DNA from: Flavobacteriales bacterium | GTDB lineage: Bacteria > Bacteroidota > Bacteroidia > Flavobacteriales_D > Sanyastnellaceae | DNA: 7,332 nucleotides | Assembly (NCBI GenBank): GCA_028825055.1 | Contig: JAPKAW010000086.1 | Span: 1-7,332, forward strand | Direction: 5' to 3' | Part shown: piece after piece, positions 1 through 7,067 of the stretch | How positions within the stretch are numbered: the first letter of the stretch is position 1 | Layout: each line of letters begins with the position of its first letter | Made by a program: the position numbers and the translations under genes | The notes under the pieces: generated by a model | What the model was told of the DNA's origin: nothing | What the model saw: the letters and a program-made list of their open reading frames with translations, nothing else | Databases searched by the model: none

Positions 1-996
1 GCTCTTGTCGTGATGAATTGGACCAACAGTTTGGAAGGGTATACCATCGATTTTGGACAATCAACGGCGAGCCTTTATGATGAGGTGCCGCCACAACCAG
101 ATAGCTTGTGGGTGGATTGTACGCTCTCTGAATTTGGTCTACGGTTTGATGAGCCTGTCCTATTGTCGAGCGTACAAGTGGAGGATTTTGAGTTGATGGC
201 TCCCGATGCCTCGGTGCATCTGTTTACCAATGCCACAGCCTTGGATGAATCCGCTGGATTGGCTTCTATGTTTTCAATGAACATCGCCACGCCAATCAAT
301 ACGAGTGGAACGTACGGTTTGTTTTTGACAGAGGCTTCAGGTTCCGTTGAGGACAACTGTGGGAATGTCGGTGAGGGATTTGTGTCGCTTGATTTGACGC
401 TTCTCGAACCACCTCTCGCTTGGGATGCAGAAGATTTGGTGGTTTGTCCTGACGAGAATGTCAACATGTCGGTCAACGGCGCAGTGGTGCAACCCACCTC
501 AACGGACTATTCCTACGTTTGGATTTTTGATGACGGAACAGGGGAGGGTATAGGCAATGGTGCTGGCCTTGAGAGCTCTGGGGATGGGACGTATACCGTC
601 GAAATAGCGACTGTACCACCGTGTTATGCCACATCCGGTTCGTTTGTCGTGTACACCGAAGACTGTAGCTTGACCATCCCCAATGTCATCACTCCAGCCA
701 ACGGGGATGCCATAAACAATGCCTTTCTCGTTGATGGCTTGGAAAATTGGCCGGGCAGTAGCGTCCGCATCTTTAACCGTTGGGGCAACTTGATTTACTC
801 CTCCCAAGATTTTGGTTCCACAGCAGGGTGGGACCCCAAAGCGGAGGAAGCCAGCGAAGGCACATACTGGTACGATTTGCGCATCAAACGAGGCGATGAA
901 TCCATTTCCATCATTCAGGAAGACGGAGAGACCGACTACCCTGCAGATGGGAATCCAGAATTGGTGATTCTCGGGTCGTTCGCGTTGTTTCGTTAA
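1..996 (+). CDS. Large secreted protein with type B T9SS (gliding-motility/CHU-type) C-terminal domain, 5'-truncated
   Basis: The frame is open from base 1, so this is the last 331 residues of a longer protein whose start lies outside the window; the GTG/ATG codons at 10 and 13 are internal. Residues about 35-135 form a beta-rich module of a type common in giant Bacteroidota surface proteins: a 'FDEPV..SSV...DFEL' strand pattern, then 'GTYGLFL' and a 'DNCGN' end. Residues about 137-222 look like an Ig/PKD-like module (VWIFDDGTG...GTYTVEI). The last ~108 residues (224-331) match the CHU_C/gliding-motility C-terminal family: 'IPNVITPANGDAINNAF', 'VRIFNRWGNLIY', 'GTYWYDLRI'. In this family the domain directs export by the type IX secretion system and attachment outside the cell (type B signal). 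The protein's actual role cannot be read from this part; adhesin or surface-layer functions are typical. It converges on the PLD-protein gene, 15 bases away. Confidence 0.93.
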   Translation, partial: ALVVMNWTNSLEGYTIDFGQSTASLYDEVPPQPDSLWVDCTLSEFGLRFDEPVLLSSVQVEDFELMAPDASVHLFTNATALDESAGLASMFSMNIATPINTSGTYGLFLTEASGSVEDNCGNVGEGFVSLDLTLLEPPLAWDAEDLVVCPDENVNMSVNGAVVQPTSTDYSYVWIFDDGTGEGIGNGAGLESSGDGTYTVEIATVPPCYATSGSFVVYTEDCSLTIPNVITPANGDAINNAFLVDGLENWPGSSVRIFNRWGNLIYSSQDFGSTAGWDPKAEEASEGTYWYDLRIKRGDESISIIQEDGETDYPADGNPELVILGSFALFR

Positions 997-1011
997 ATCG
1001 TTAGAGACGAA

Positions 1012-3213
1012 TTACCGAATGGCCAATTTCGCTGGTACACTGGTTCCGTATTGAACCAAGTAATGTCCACGAGCCAATCCACTAACATCGATCGAAGCGC
1101 GAAGTGTCTGAATCTGCTCACGAAGAACGAGTCGTCCCATCGCATCACGCAACTCCATCCATTCTCCAATCGAAGCATTTTCTGTTAGCTCAACCGTGAA
1201 GGAAGTGGAAGCTGGATTTGGATAAATGCGACAAGTCGGCTGCGCGGCACCTGCTTCATGAATGCCAACACCCATTGCATTCAACATGCCTTGGAATTCT
1301 TGATAGTACAAATTGGCGATCCGCGCATCGTGAATGACCACAGTGTTTTCATCGTTGGTGGTTTCAGCCGTGGTAGACCAGTTGTGCGATCCAGTGACCA
1401 CGGTGGGATCGGAAAGCGTCTCACTTTGGTCTACAATGGCATATTTGTGGTGCAACTGTCCCGAAATTCCTTGGTGTGAGTAAACGTCAATACCCGCATC
1501 GACCAAAGCGTCATACTCTGACCCGCTCGTATTCACGTCTTCAATGGCTCCTTGAGGGTTGATGAAGAGGCTTGAGCCCGCTTCAATGACCGCAGCCCCC
1601 AAGTCATTCCGTGTGAAGGAAAGCGTTGCGAAAGACAGGTCGTAGTCTGTGGATTCAACGGCCTGTAAGATGGCTGAAGTGGTTCCATCGGTTGGAGAGA
1701 AGTACAATTCGACTTCACTGCCTCCAATGATAAATTTACGCGGTGTATTGACCGTCTTGAGCGGGCCAAAGCGTGAGTTTGCAGCATCTGGTAAAGGACC
1801 GTCGGTCCCCCACATTTCTTCAAATTCTAACGTGTAAGCACGGGCTAAACTTTGGTCTCCGAAGATGATCACGTTGTTGGGATCTGTATTCAAATTGCCG
1901 GTTGTGAAGTTTGTAGAGCCGGTCAAAACAAAAGCTCGATCTACATTGTCCGCATCGCCAATGATGAATTTGTTGTGCATGCCACTGCCTTCACCGTCCG
2001 TTCGAAAATGAACAGGAACGCTGTCATCAACATTACTCAAACCCAGATTGGCATTTTGGCCTTCAGCGATGTAGCGAATCTGGACTCCGTTTGATACAGC
2101 CAAGTTGATAGCTGCTTCAATGGCGGAATTGTTCATGTTGTACGCGGCAATGTCCAACGTGTTTTGAGCCAAGGCCATGTATGCAGCGATGGTGTCATTG
2201 GTGTTGGTCCCCAGAGTGGAGGCGTTTTCAATCGTCGCTACGCTGTTGTCTACTTCACGGGTGAAATAGGCTCGCATGTAACCGGATGATTCAGAAACCG
2301 TGGCATAGGTGCGAATGGTTGAAGCGGTCGAGTCTTCTCCAGCGATGGACAAAACACGGGCATAATAGATGGTGCCTGGCTCCAAAGTGGTTAAAGCTAT
2401 GGAGTGGGTCAGCAATTGCTCATCTTCCACGATTTCCATCCCCAACTCGGGAGTCAAACCATATTCCACATGAGAATCGCCCAAAACATCTGTAGACCAG
2501 GTCAAGTCAAAACTTGTCGTCGTTAGATTGATTTGGTCCACTTGGGTACTCAAATTAATCGCTGATGTTGGAATCAAGTCCGCCGATCCACGTGGCAGCA
2601 TTTGGTACCCACCGAAACCGTCAAAAGTGAATTGCGATACGATGCCATACAGGTTGACTTCGCCCGCAGGAAGCACTAATCCAACAAGCTCATTGTCGTT
2701 GCGAACGTAAATGATCCCATTCTCGCCATTGGCAGTAAAGCTAAACGTGCTATTACCGGTAATAATAGTTCCTCCGTTGGTGAAGACCGCTCCCTCGATG
2801 TAGGCGATTTCACCTTCCATACTTTCTCCTAGTTGATCAGGTGTGACCGTTTGTGCCTCGGGAAGGGCATTGCCAGAAGAGGTGATGTCGACCTGTGTGA
2901 CATTGTCCGGTCCGACTTCCAATAAGCCGTTGTATTCACTCAAAACACCCGTCATGGTGACGGCGTCTCCAGGTTGTGGGTCATCCCAACCATTTTGAAT
3001 CCAATCACCTCCAGGATACAATGCGATGCCTGCTGTTTCGTCCTGCAAATAGCGGACGATGCCCAAGTTTCCATCATTGGTTATGATGCCTGAAACGGTG
3101 ACGGATTGTCCAACGCTGTAGTTGCTACGTGCATCCAGGATGTCTGTTTGGGCAGATACAATGGAGAGAGTTGCTGCGAAAAACGCGAGCAAGGAAATGC
3201 GGATAGTATTCAT
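1012..3213 (-). CDS. Secreted OB-fold/FnIII/phospholipase D-like (twin HKD) protein with type A T9SS tail; candidate nuclease or phospholipase
   Basis: The protein has 733 residues. The frame runs upstream to 3375, but the ATG at 3213 is preferred: it begins a clear signal peptide (MNTIRISLLAFFAATLSIVSA|Q, cut after A21) and lies 10 bases past the receptor stop. Residues ~25-112 and ~130-215 look like two OB-fold-like modules ('VTVSGIITNDG', 'YLQDETAGIALYPG', later 'VNLYGIVSQF') resembling those of YhcR-type nucleases and DUF5689 proteins. Residues ~219-305 are FnIII-like (HVEYGLT...LEPGTIYYARV). Two PLD modules follow, ~312-470 and ~497-645. Both HxKx4D motifs are complete: H413/K415/D420 followed by GSTNF (432-436), and H588/K590/D595 followed by GSHNW (608-612). 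One chain can therefore form a full PLD site, which by family chemistry cleaves phosphodiesters via a phosphohistidine intermediate. Residues ~661-733 are a type A T9SS tail (IYPNPAS...). Export to the surface or medium is expected. Nuclease versus phospholipase cannot be decided; OB folds weakly favour nucleic acid. Confidence 0.93.
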   Translation of the reverse strand: MNTIRISLLAFFAATLSIVSAQTDILDARSNYSVGQSVTVSGIITNDGNLGIVRYLQDETAGIALYPGGDWIQNGWDDPQPGDAVTMTGVLSEYNGLLEVGPDNVTQVDITSSGNALPEAQTVTPDQLGESMEGEIAYIEGAVFTNGGTIITGNSTFSFTANGENGIIYVRNDNELVGLVLPAGEVNLYGIVSQFTFDGFGGYQMLPRGSADLIPTSAINLSTQVDQINLTTTSFDLTWSTDVLGDSHVEYGLTPELGMEIVEDEQLLTHSIALTTLEPGTIYYARVLSIAGEDSTASTIRTYATVSESSGYMRAYFTREVDNSVATIENASTLGTNTNDTIAAYMALAQNTLDIAAYNMNNSAIEAAINLAVSNGVQIRYIAEGQNANLGLSNVDDSVPVHFRTDGEGSGMHNKFIIGDADNVDRAFVLTGSTNFTTGNLNTDPNNVIIFGDQSLARAYTLEFEEMWGTDGPLPDAANSRFGPLKTVNTPRKFIIGGSEVELYFSPTDGTTSAILQAVESTDYDLSFATLSFTRNDLGAAVIEAGSSLFINPQGAIEDVNTSGSEYDALVDAGIDVYSHQGISGQLHHKYAIVDQSETLSDPTVVTGSHNWSTTAETTNDENTVVIHDARIANLYYQEFQGMLNAMGVGIHEAGAAQPTCRIYPNPASTSFTVELTENASIGEWMELRDAMGRLVLREQIQTLRASIDVSGLARGHYLVQYGTSVPAKLAIR

Positions 3214-3223
3214 GTTCGTTGAA

Positions 3224-6076
3224 TTAGAATCGGACTCGAATGGAGAAGTTGGTACGGAATCCGTACCCCATGTAAACGCTGGCAGAACCGGCGTCAAAGT
3301 TGTTTTCGCTGAAGGCGTATTTTCGACCCGTATCGGTGAAATACCATTCCCCGTAAGCGTCGTTGTTTTGAGCATTGCTCAGATAGACTGTATTGAGAAT
3401 ATTGAATGCACTCAATCGGAAATCGATGTTTGTTCCTTTGTAGTCGATGTTATATCCGGCATGCAGATCCAGCAAGCCATAACTCGGGATTTGCCATGAC
3501 TGGCGTCCTTCGTTTTCACCGTTCAAACTGAAGGGGTCGAAATCGGCGAAGTGCCGACTGAAGAGGGTGAAACGCGGCTTCAAATACACTTTTTTGTACC
3601 GGTACTTTAACGAGACGCCATATTGACGTTGCGGTGAATCACCTACGGCCACGCCTTCCGCATTGTATTGAACGATTGCGGGGTTGCCCTCTTGATCAAT
3701 GTAAGGGAGGTTGGTCTCGTCATCCAAAAGGATCAAGCTGTCCTCGGAACTGGTCCAAGTCCAATCGCCTAGACTTACATAGCCTTCCAACGTCAAGTTT
3801 CGGCGAATTTGCCATGCCGCATCCGCTTCCAACCCCCGGTGCAATGCACTCATGGAGTTGACATTGGCACGTACGATGTCGCCTTCGACGGTCTCATAAC
3901 GAAGCAAGGACTGCAACGGTCGATTCTGCCAATCGGTCCAGTACCCATTGACATTGATGCTAAATGGAAATTTACTGAAGCTGTATCCCAACTCTACGGA
4001 ACTGATCAACTCATTCTCGGTGTTTTCGACAAACTCATTTTGGTAGTCAACCACATTCCGAAATACAGGAGTCCGGTTGAGAAAACCCAAATTCATGAAG
4101 GCATTGGAATATTCAGACAAGTTGTAATTGCCGCCTGTTTTGATGGTGTACCCTGGAATCCATTTCCATCCACTTGTTGCAAATGATCCGTTTTCTTGGG
4201 CCTCTGCGAAGTAATCAACGCTTTTGTAGCCTTGGGTTACTGCGCTCACATTGAAGAAAGCATTCCATAAATACCCCTTGTATTCCAGCAATAAAAAGGC
4301 ACCTCCCCAGCGCACGAAAGCGTCGTTGTGGTATCCAATCTTATCTCCAACGGTGCGCATTGAATTGGTGGCGTTGGAATTGCGTGTGTCCACAAAGTAA
4401 TCTCCACCGAGCAAGTCGAATACTTCTGCATAGTGCTCTCCTTGGTAGGTGCGAAAATCGAGTCCACCGGATAGGGTCAAGTTCTCGGTAGTTTCATGCC
4501 GGAAGGTTGAGAGCACTCCGTACCAGTAGTGGTTGTTGTAGAGCTTCCTTAAAATCCGGCTTGATTTGAGCAAGGAGTCGCTGTAAGTCGGATCAATGGG
4601 AGGGCCAAACAAGCCTCCAATGGTGTTGGTGTTGTAAAATTTTTGAAAATCGACCTGTCCATCGGGTGTATAGTCTCCGCCACCCAAGCTGTTTTCCAAT
4701 CGCGAACCTCCGCCGTAACCATAACTGGCATAAGCCATATTGGAGATGTACAATTTATCACTGGCGCTCCAACTGTGGCGAACCGAAAAGAGGGGTTTGT
4801 GGTATTTATTCTGTCGCTCGTAAAGCACCTCGTTATTGAGCATTCCCCAATGCACATTGTAGTTGTTGCCATGGCTGACCAACCCTGTCGTATCGATGAA
4901 GTCAGTGGCCGATACGCTTTCTTCAAAGTCATCTGAGGAATTGTATCCGAATGAGGTGTTTAAGGCATCGTAGGCAGACTGTTCTTCAGGTTCAAGAAGG
5001 GTGTCATTGTTGAAAATACCATCATAGGCTTGGCTGTAACTCTGCAGTTGCTCGTACTCCTCATCGGTTCCGTCAAATAAGGAACGCGCATATTCTTTAT
5101 CGTGAGTAGCGATGCGTTGCTGGTAACCTCGTGAGGCATTTTCAGAGGGAGATCCTGTAGCGCTGATAGACAGCGTGTGGTTTCCCATCGCTTTCTGCAC
5201 CTTAATGTAGTAGAAGAACGCGCGATTGTAGTCTTGGTCAAAATAGCCTTGTCGATTCTGGAAGCTCCCTGCCATGGTGTAGCCCCAACCGCCGTCCAAT
5301 CGACCACTGGTGTGTCCAACTGACGTTCGAGTAAAGCCGAAACTTCCCGCCTCTTGTTTGACAGAAGTTTTACGTGAACTTTCAATGCCCTGGGTCACGA
5401 TATTGACAGTCCCTCCAATGGCCGGAAGAGCCAATTTAGAAGCTCCCAATCCGCGCTGCACTTGCATGGTCTGCGTGACCATGTCGAGGCCGAACCAGTT
5501 GTTCCAAAAGACAGCTCCGCTTTCCATGTCGTTCACCGGAATGCCGTCGATCAAAACAGAAACGTTGCGCTGCTTGAAACCACGAATGGAAATCGATGGT
5601 CCGTTGTCATCTGAACCTGCTTGTGTTGCATACACGCCCGGAGTCGAGTTTAAAATCATGGGCATGGGCTGTGAGCCCAATTCCTCTTGAATTTGAACGG
5701 GTTTGATGTTCGAGAATGCCACGGGTGTTTCACGCTCAATGGCGACATCGGCAATGACCTCCGCTTCTTGCAAAAGAATGGTTGCAAGCAGCCAATTCAA
5801 TTGAAATGAAGCTCCGTCGATCGTCACACGCCGTGTTTGGCTTTCGTAACCGATGTATTGTACTGTGATTTCATGCTCACCATAGGGAAGCACCAGTTCA
5901 TAGCGTCCATCAAAATCAGTAGCCGTACCTCCATCGCCCATCCGAATGGACGCTTGAATCAGCGTTTCACCCGTGATTGCGTCCGATACCACACCGTAAA
6001 CTTTTCCCGATTGTTGGGCGTCAAGTCCAAGCGCCCCCAACAAGAAAGCGAACAAACAAGCAGATCGTAATACCAT
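3224..6076 (-). CDS. TonB-dependent outer-membrane receptor with N-terminal carboxypeptidase-regulatory-like domain
   Basis: The protein has 950 residues, normal for Bacteroidota TonB receptors. A signal peptide (MVLRSACLFAFLLGALGLDA|Q) is followed by a carboxypeptidase-regulatory-like beta-sandwich at ~23-105 (GKVYGVVSDAITGETLIQAS, 'TDFDGRYEL', 'IGYESQTR'), then the plug at ~112-230 with its usual marks: 'NSTPGVYA', 'GPSISIRGF', 'VLIDGIPVND' and 'GGTVNIVT'. From ~235 to the C-terminal Phe950 the sequence is an alternating-residue 22-strand-type barrel ending 'NFSIRVRF'. Such receptors import ligands across the outer membrane using TonB-ExbBD energy. The ligand is not identifiable. No SusD-like gene adjoins it, so it is not a classical glycan-utilisation pair. 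Residues 332-420 form a probable extracellular loop without Lys or Arg and with 19 Asp/Glu. The gene starts 3 bases after the LTD gene's stop and ends 10 bases before the PLD-protein start, which implies co-transcription with both. Confidence 0.95.
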   Translation of the reverse strand: MVLRSACLFAFLLGALGLDAQQSGKVYGVVSDAITGETLIQASIRMGDGGTATDFDGRYELVLPYGEHEITVQYIGYESQTRRVTIDGASFQLNWLLATILLQEAEVIADVAIERETPVAFSNIKPVQIQEELGSQPMPMILNSTPGVYATQAGSDDNGPSISIRGFKQRNVSVLIDGIPVNDMESGAVFWNNWFGLDMVTQTMQVQRGLGASKLALPAIGGTVNIVTQGIESSRKTSVKQEAGSFGFTRTSVGHTSGRLDGGWGYTMAGSFQNRQGYFDQDYNRAFFYYIKVQKAMGNHTLSISATGSPSENASRGYQQRIATHDKEYARSLFDGTDEEYEQLQSYSQAYDGIFNNDTLLEPEEQSAYDALNTSFGYNSSDDFEESVSATDFIDTTGLVSHGNNYNVHWGMLNNEVLYERQNKYHKPLFSVRHSWSASDKLYISNMAYASYGYGGGSRLENSLGGGDYTPDGQVDFQKFYNTNTIGGLFGPPIDPTYSDSLLKSSRILRKLYNNHYWYGVLSTFRHETTENLTLSGGLDFRTYQGEHYAEVFDLLGGDYFVDTRNSNATNSMRTVGDKIGYHNDAFVRWGGAFLLLEYKGYLWNAFFNVSAVTQGYKSVDYFAEAQENGSFATSGWKWIPGYTIKTGGNYNLSEYSNAFMNLGFLNRTPVFRNVVDYQNEFVENTENELISSVELGYSFSKFPFSINVNGYWTDWQNRPLQSLLRYETVEGDIVRANVNSMSALHRGLEADAAWQIRRNLTLEGYVSLGDWTWTSSEDSLILLDDETNLPYIDQEGNPAIVQYNAEGVAVGDSPQRQYGVSLKYRYKKVYLKPRFTLFSRHFADFDPFSLNGENEGRQSWQIPSYGLLDLHAGYNIDYKGTNIDFRLSAFNILNTVYLSNAQNNDAYGEWYFTDTGRKYAFSENNFDAGSASVYMGYGFRTNFSIRVRF

Positions 6077-6079
6077 GTG

Positions 6080-7009
6080 TTACTGAATCAGGATGCGATG
6101 AGAAAAGACGCTTCCTCCTTGAATTCGGATGTTAACGAAATACAGTCCACTTTCAAGACGGGCCGCTTTCCAGCCGCTCAATGAGCCAGCGCTTGCCCAC
6201 TCTTCCTGAACTAAAGCTCCAGCAGCCGTATAAATGGTCACCTTTTCAATGGGTGCATTGGCTTCAATTTGCACTGAACCGGAGTTGGACGGATTGGGGA
6301 AAACTGATGTCTGAACTTCTACCAGAACTTCATTGATTCCTGTTGGGTTGCAAGCACAAGCGTGCGCACCTAGTCCATCCCATGTGTTGACCACCAATGT
6401 GTCCCACTCTGCAAACGTGTTGAATGAGACGGGAGGGATCGTGACGCCTTGCATCACATCATACTTACGGCGAAGTGTGTGGTTGGAAGTCAACCAAGCA
6501 GCGCCATCACCGATGTCTACATATCCATTGGCTTCATCGTTTGTCCACGCTACGCCCGGGTCTTCTCCTGGCTTTCCGAAAATATCCAGTACCGTGGTTA
6601 TGTCTTTAACCAAAACCATGGCGTCATCTCCGTTCATGTATGTAGGAGCAGGATACGGATTGTCCAATTGATCAGCCAAAGCTTGCATGGCAGGATCGAC
6701 AGCAGGTGATGTTGCACCACCGCCCAAATCCACGTCTTCTGTTTGTCCGTTGACTAGAACCCACGTACCAAAGGGAGCAACTTCTCCTACCAAGTCCACC
6801 CAGTCCGTAGCGGTGCCTTCTCCATTGCTCCAACGCTGAAGTTGGTATCCTGATAAATTAATGGCTTCTGCTGTTGGGTTATAAAACTCAAGCCCTTTGT
6901 TGTTTCCTGTGCCTTCCATGTATTCTGAAATGAACAAATCGGTGCATTGTGATTGCACAACGAGGGGCGAAATAAGGACTGCAAATAAGATGCTCAGATT
7001 GAATCGCAT
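6080..7009 (-). CDS. Secreted lamin-tail-domain (LTD) protein with type A T9SS tail
   Basis: The protein has 309 residues. The start at 7009 gives a signal peptide, MRFNLSILFAVLISPLVVQS|Q, cut after S20; residues before C22 do not form a lipobox. Residues ~22-185 match the bacterial lamin-tail domain found in secreted nucleases: 'LFISEYMEGTGNNKGLEFYN' (25-44), 'INLSGYQLQRWSNG' (50-63), 'YMNGDDAMVLVKD' (124-136), 'DIFGKPGEDPGVAW' (142-155) and 'TLRRK' (178-182). The stretch 'EWDTLVVNTWDGLGAH' (201-216) matches the segment that usually closes such domains. A short CxC linker (218-220) leads to a type A T9SS sorting tail, ~234-309 ('VFPNPSNSG', 'GLYFVNIRIQG'). No catalytic domain is present, so the protein is probably a binding or scaffold component; in ExeM-type enzymes the LTD sits on the same chain as the nuclease. 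It is the first gene of the operon. What the LTD binds here is not known. Confidence 0.92.
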   Translation of the reverse strand: MRFNLSILFAVLISPLVVQSQCTDLFISEYMEGTGNNKGLEFYNPTAEAINLSGYQLQRWSNGEGTATDWVDLVGEVAPFGTWVLVNGQTEDVDLGGGATSPAVDPAMQALADQLDNPYPAPTYMNGDDAMVLVKDITTVLDIFGKPGEDPGVAWTNDEANGYVDIGDGAAWLTSNHTLRRKYDVMQGVTIPPVSFNTFAEWDTLVVNTWDGLGAHACACNPTGINEVLVEVQTSVFPNPSNSGSVQIEANAPIEKVTIYTAAGALVQEEWASAGSLSGWKAARLESGLYFVNIRIQGGSVFSHRILIQ

Positions 7010-7021
7010 GGTGAAAAGGTG

Positions 7022-7051
7022 TTTGGTCGAATTTTGTGCAAATTAACTTCG
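7022..7051 (+). promoter_or_regulatory. Candidate Bacteroidota-type promoter for the MmcQ/YjbR gene
   Basis: TTTG at 7022-7025 is followed after 18 bases by TAACTTCG at 7044-7051. This fits the Bacteroidota housekeeping pattern (TTTG near -33, TAnnTTTG near -7) with one mismatch in the -7 box. The predicted transcript would start near 7057-7059 and leave a leader of only about 10 bases before the ATG at 7068. The call rests on consensus matching by eye in a short AT-rich gap. Confidence 0.3.
7039..7046 (-). promoter_or_regulatory. Candidate -7 box for the LTD-receptor-PLD operon
   Basis: Read on the minus strand, 7046-7039 is TTAATTTG, one mismatch from TAnnTTTG. It lies about 30 bases upstream of the LTD start codon. 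No TTG was found at the proper distance upstream, so this is either a weak promoter that needs an activator or a chance match. It overlaps the candidate -7 box of the divergent gene by three bases (7044-7046). Confidence 0.18.
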
Positions 7052-7067
7052 TTTTTCCCATTGAACG

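Noticed and set aside
75..497. Minus-strand open frame of 140 residues opposite the T9SS type B gene
   Set aside because: It is antisense to a recognisable coding region, has Ser/Thr-rich low-information content and shows no family marks.
998..1010. Inverted repeat TCGT-N5-ACGA in the convergent gap as a bidirectional terminator
   Set aside because: The stem is only 4 base pairs with no GC-rich extension and no T-tract on either side; it is expected by chance.
3214..3375. 54-residue N-terminal extension of the PLD-protein frame, overlapping the receptor gene
   Set aside because: The extension is read from inside the receptor's coding end and would bury the signal peptide. The ATG at 3213 gives a proper signal peptide and a normal 10-base gap after the receptor stop.
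5310..5690. Plus-strand open frame of 126 residues opposite the receptor plug region
   Set aside because: It mirrors the conserved plug coding sequence and its translation has no recognisable fold or motif.
6944..7009. LTD protein as a lipoprotein via Cys22
   Set aside because: The residues before Cys are Gln-Ser-Gln, which do not form a lipobox; cleavage before Gln21 and the T9SS tail explain export better.
7043..7047. TTAAC as a possible phosphate-response (PhoB-type) half site upstream of the operon
   Set aside because: It is a single five-base match with no second half at proper spacing; too little to call, although phosphate control would fit the model.
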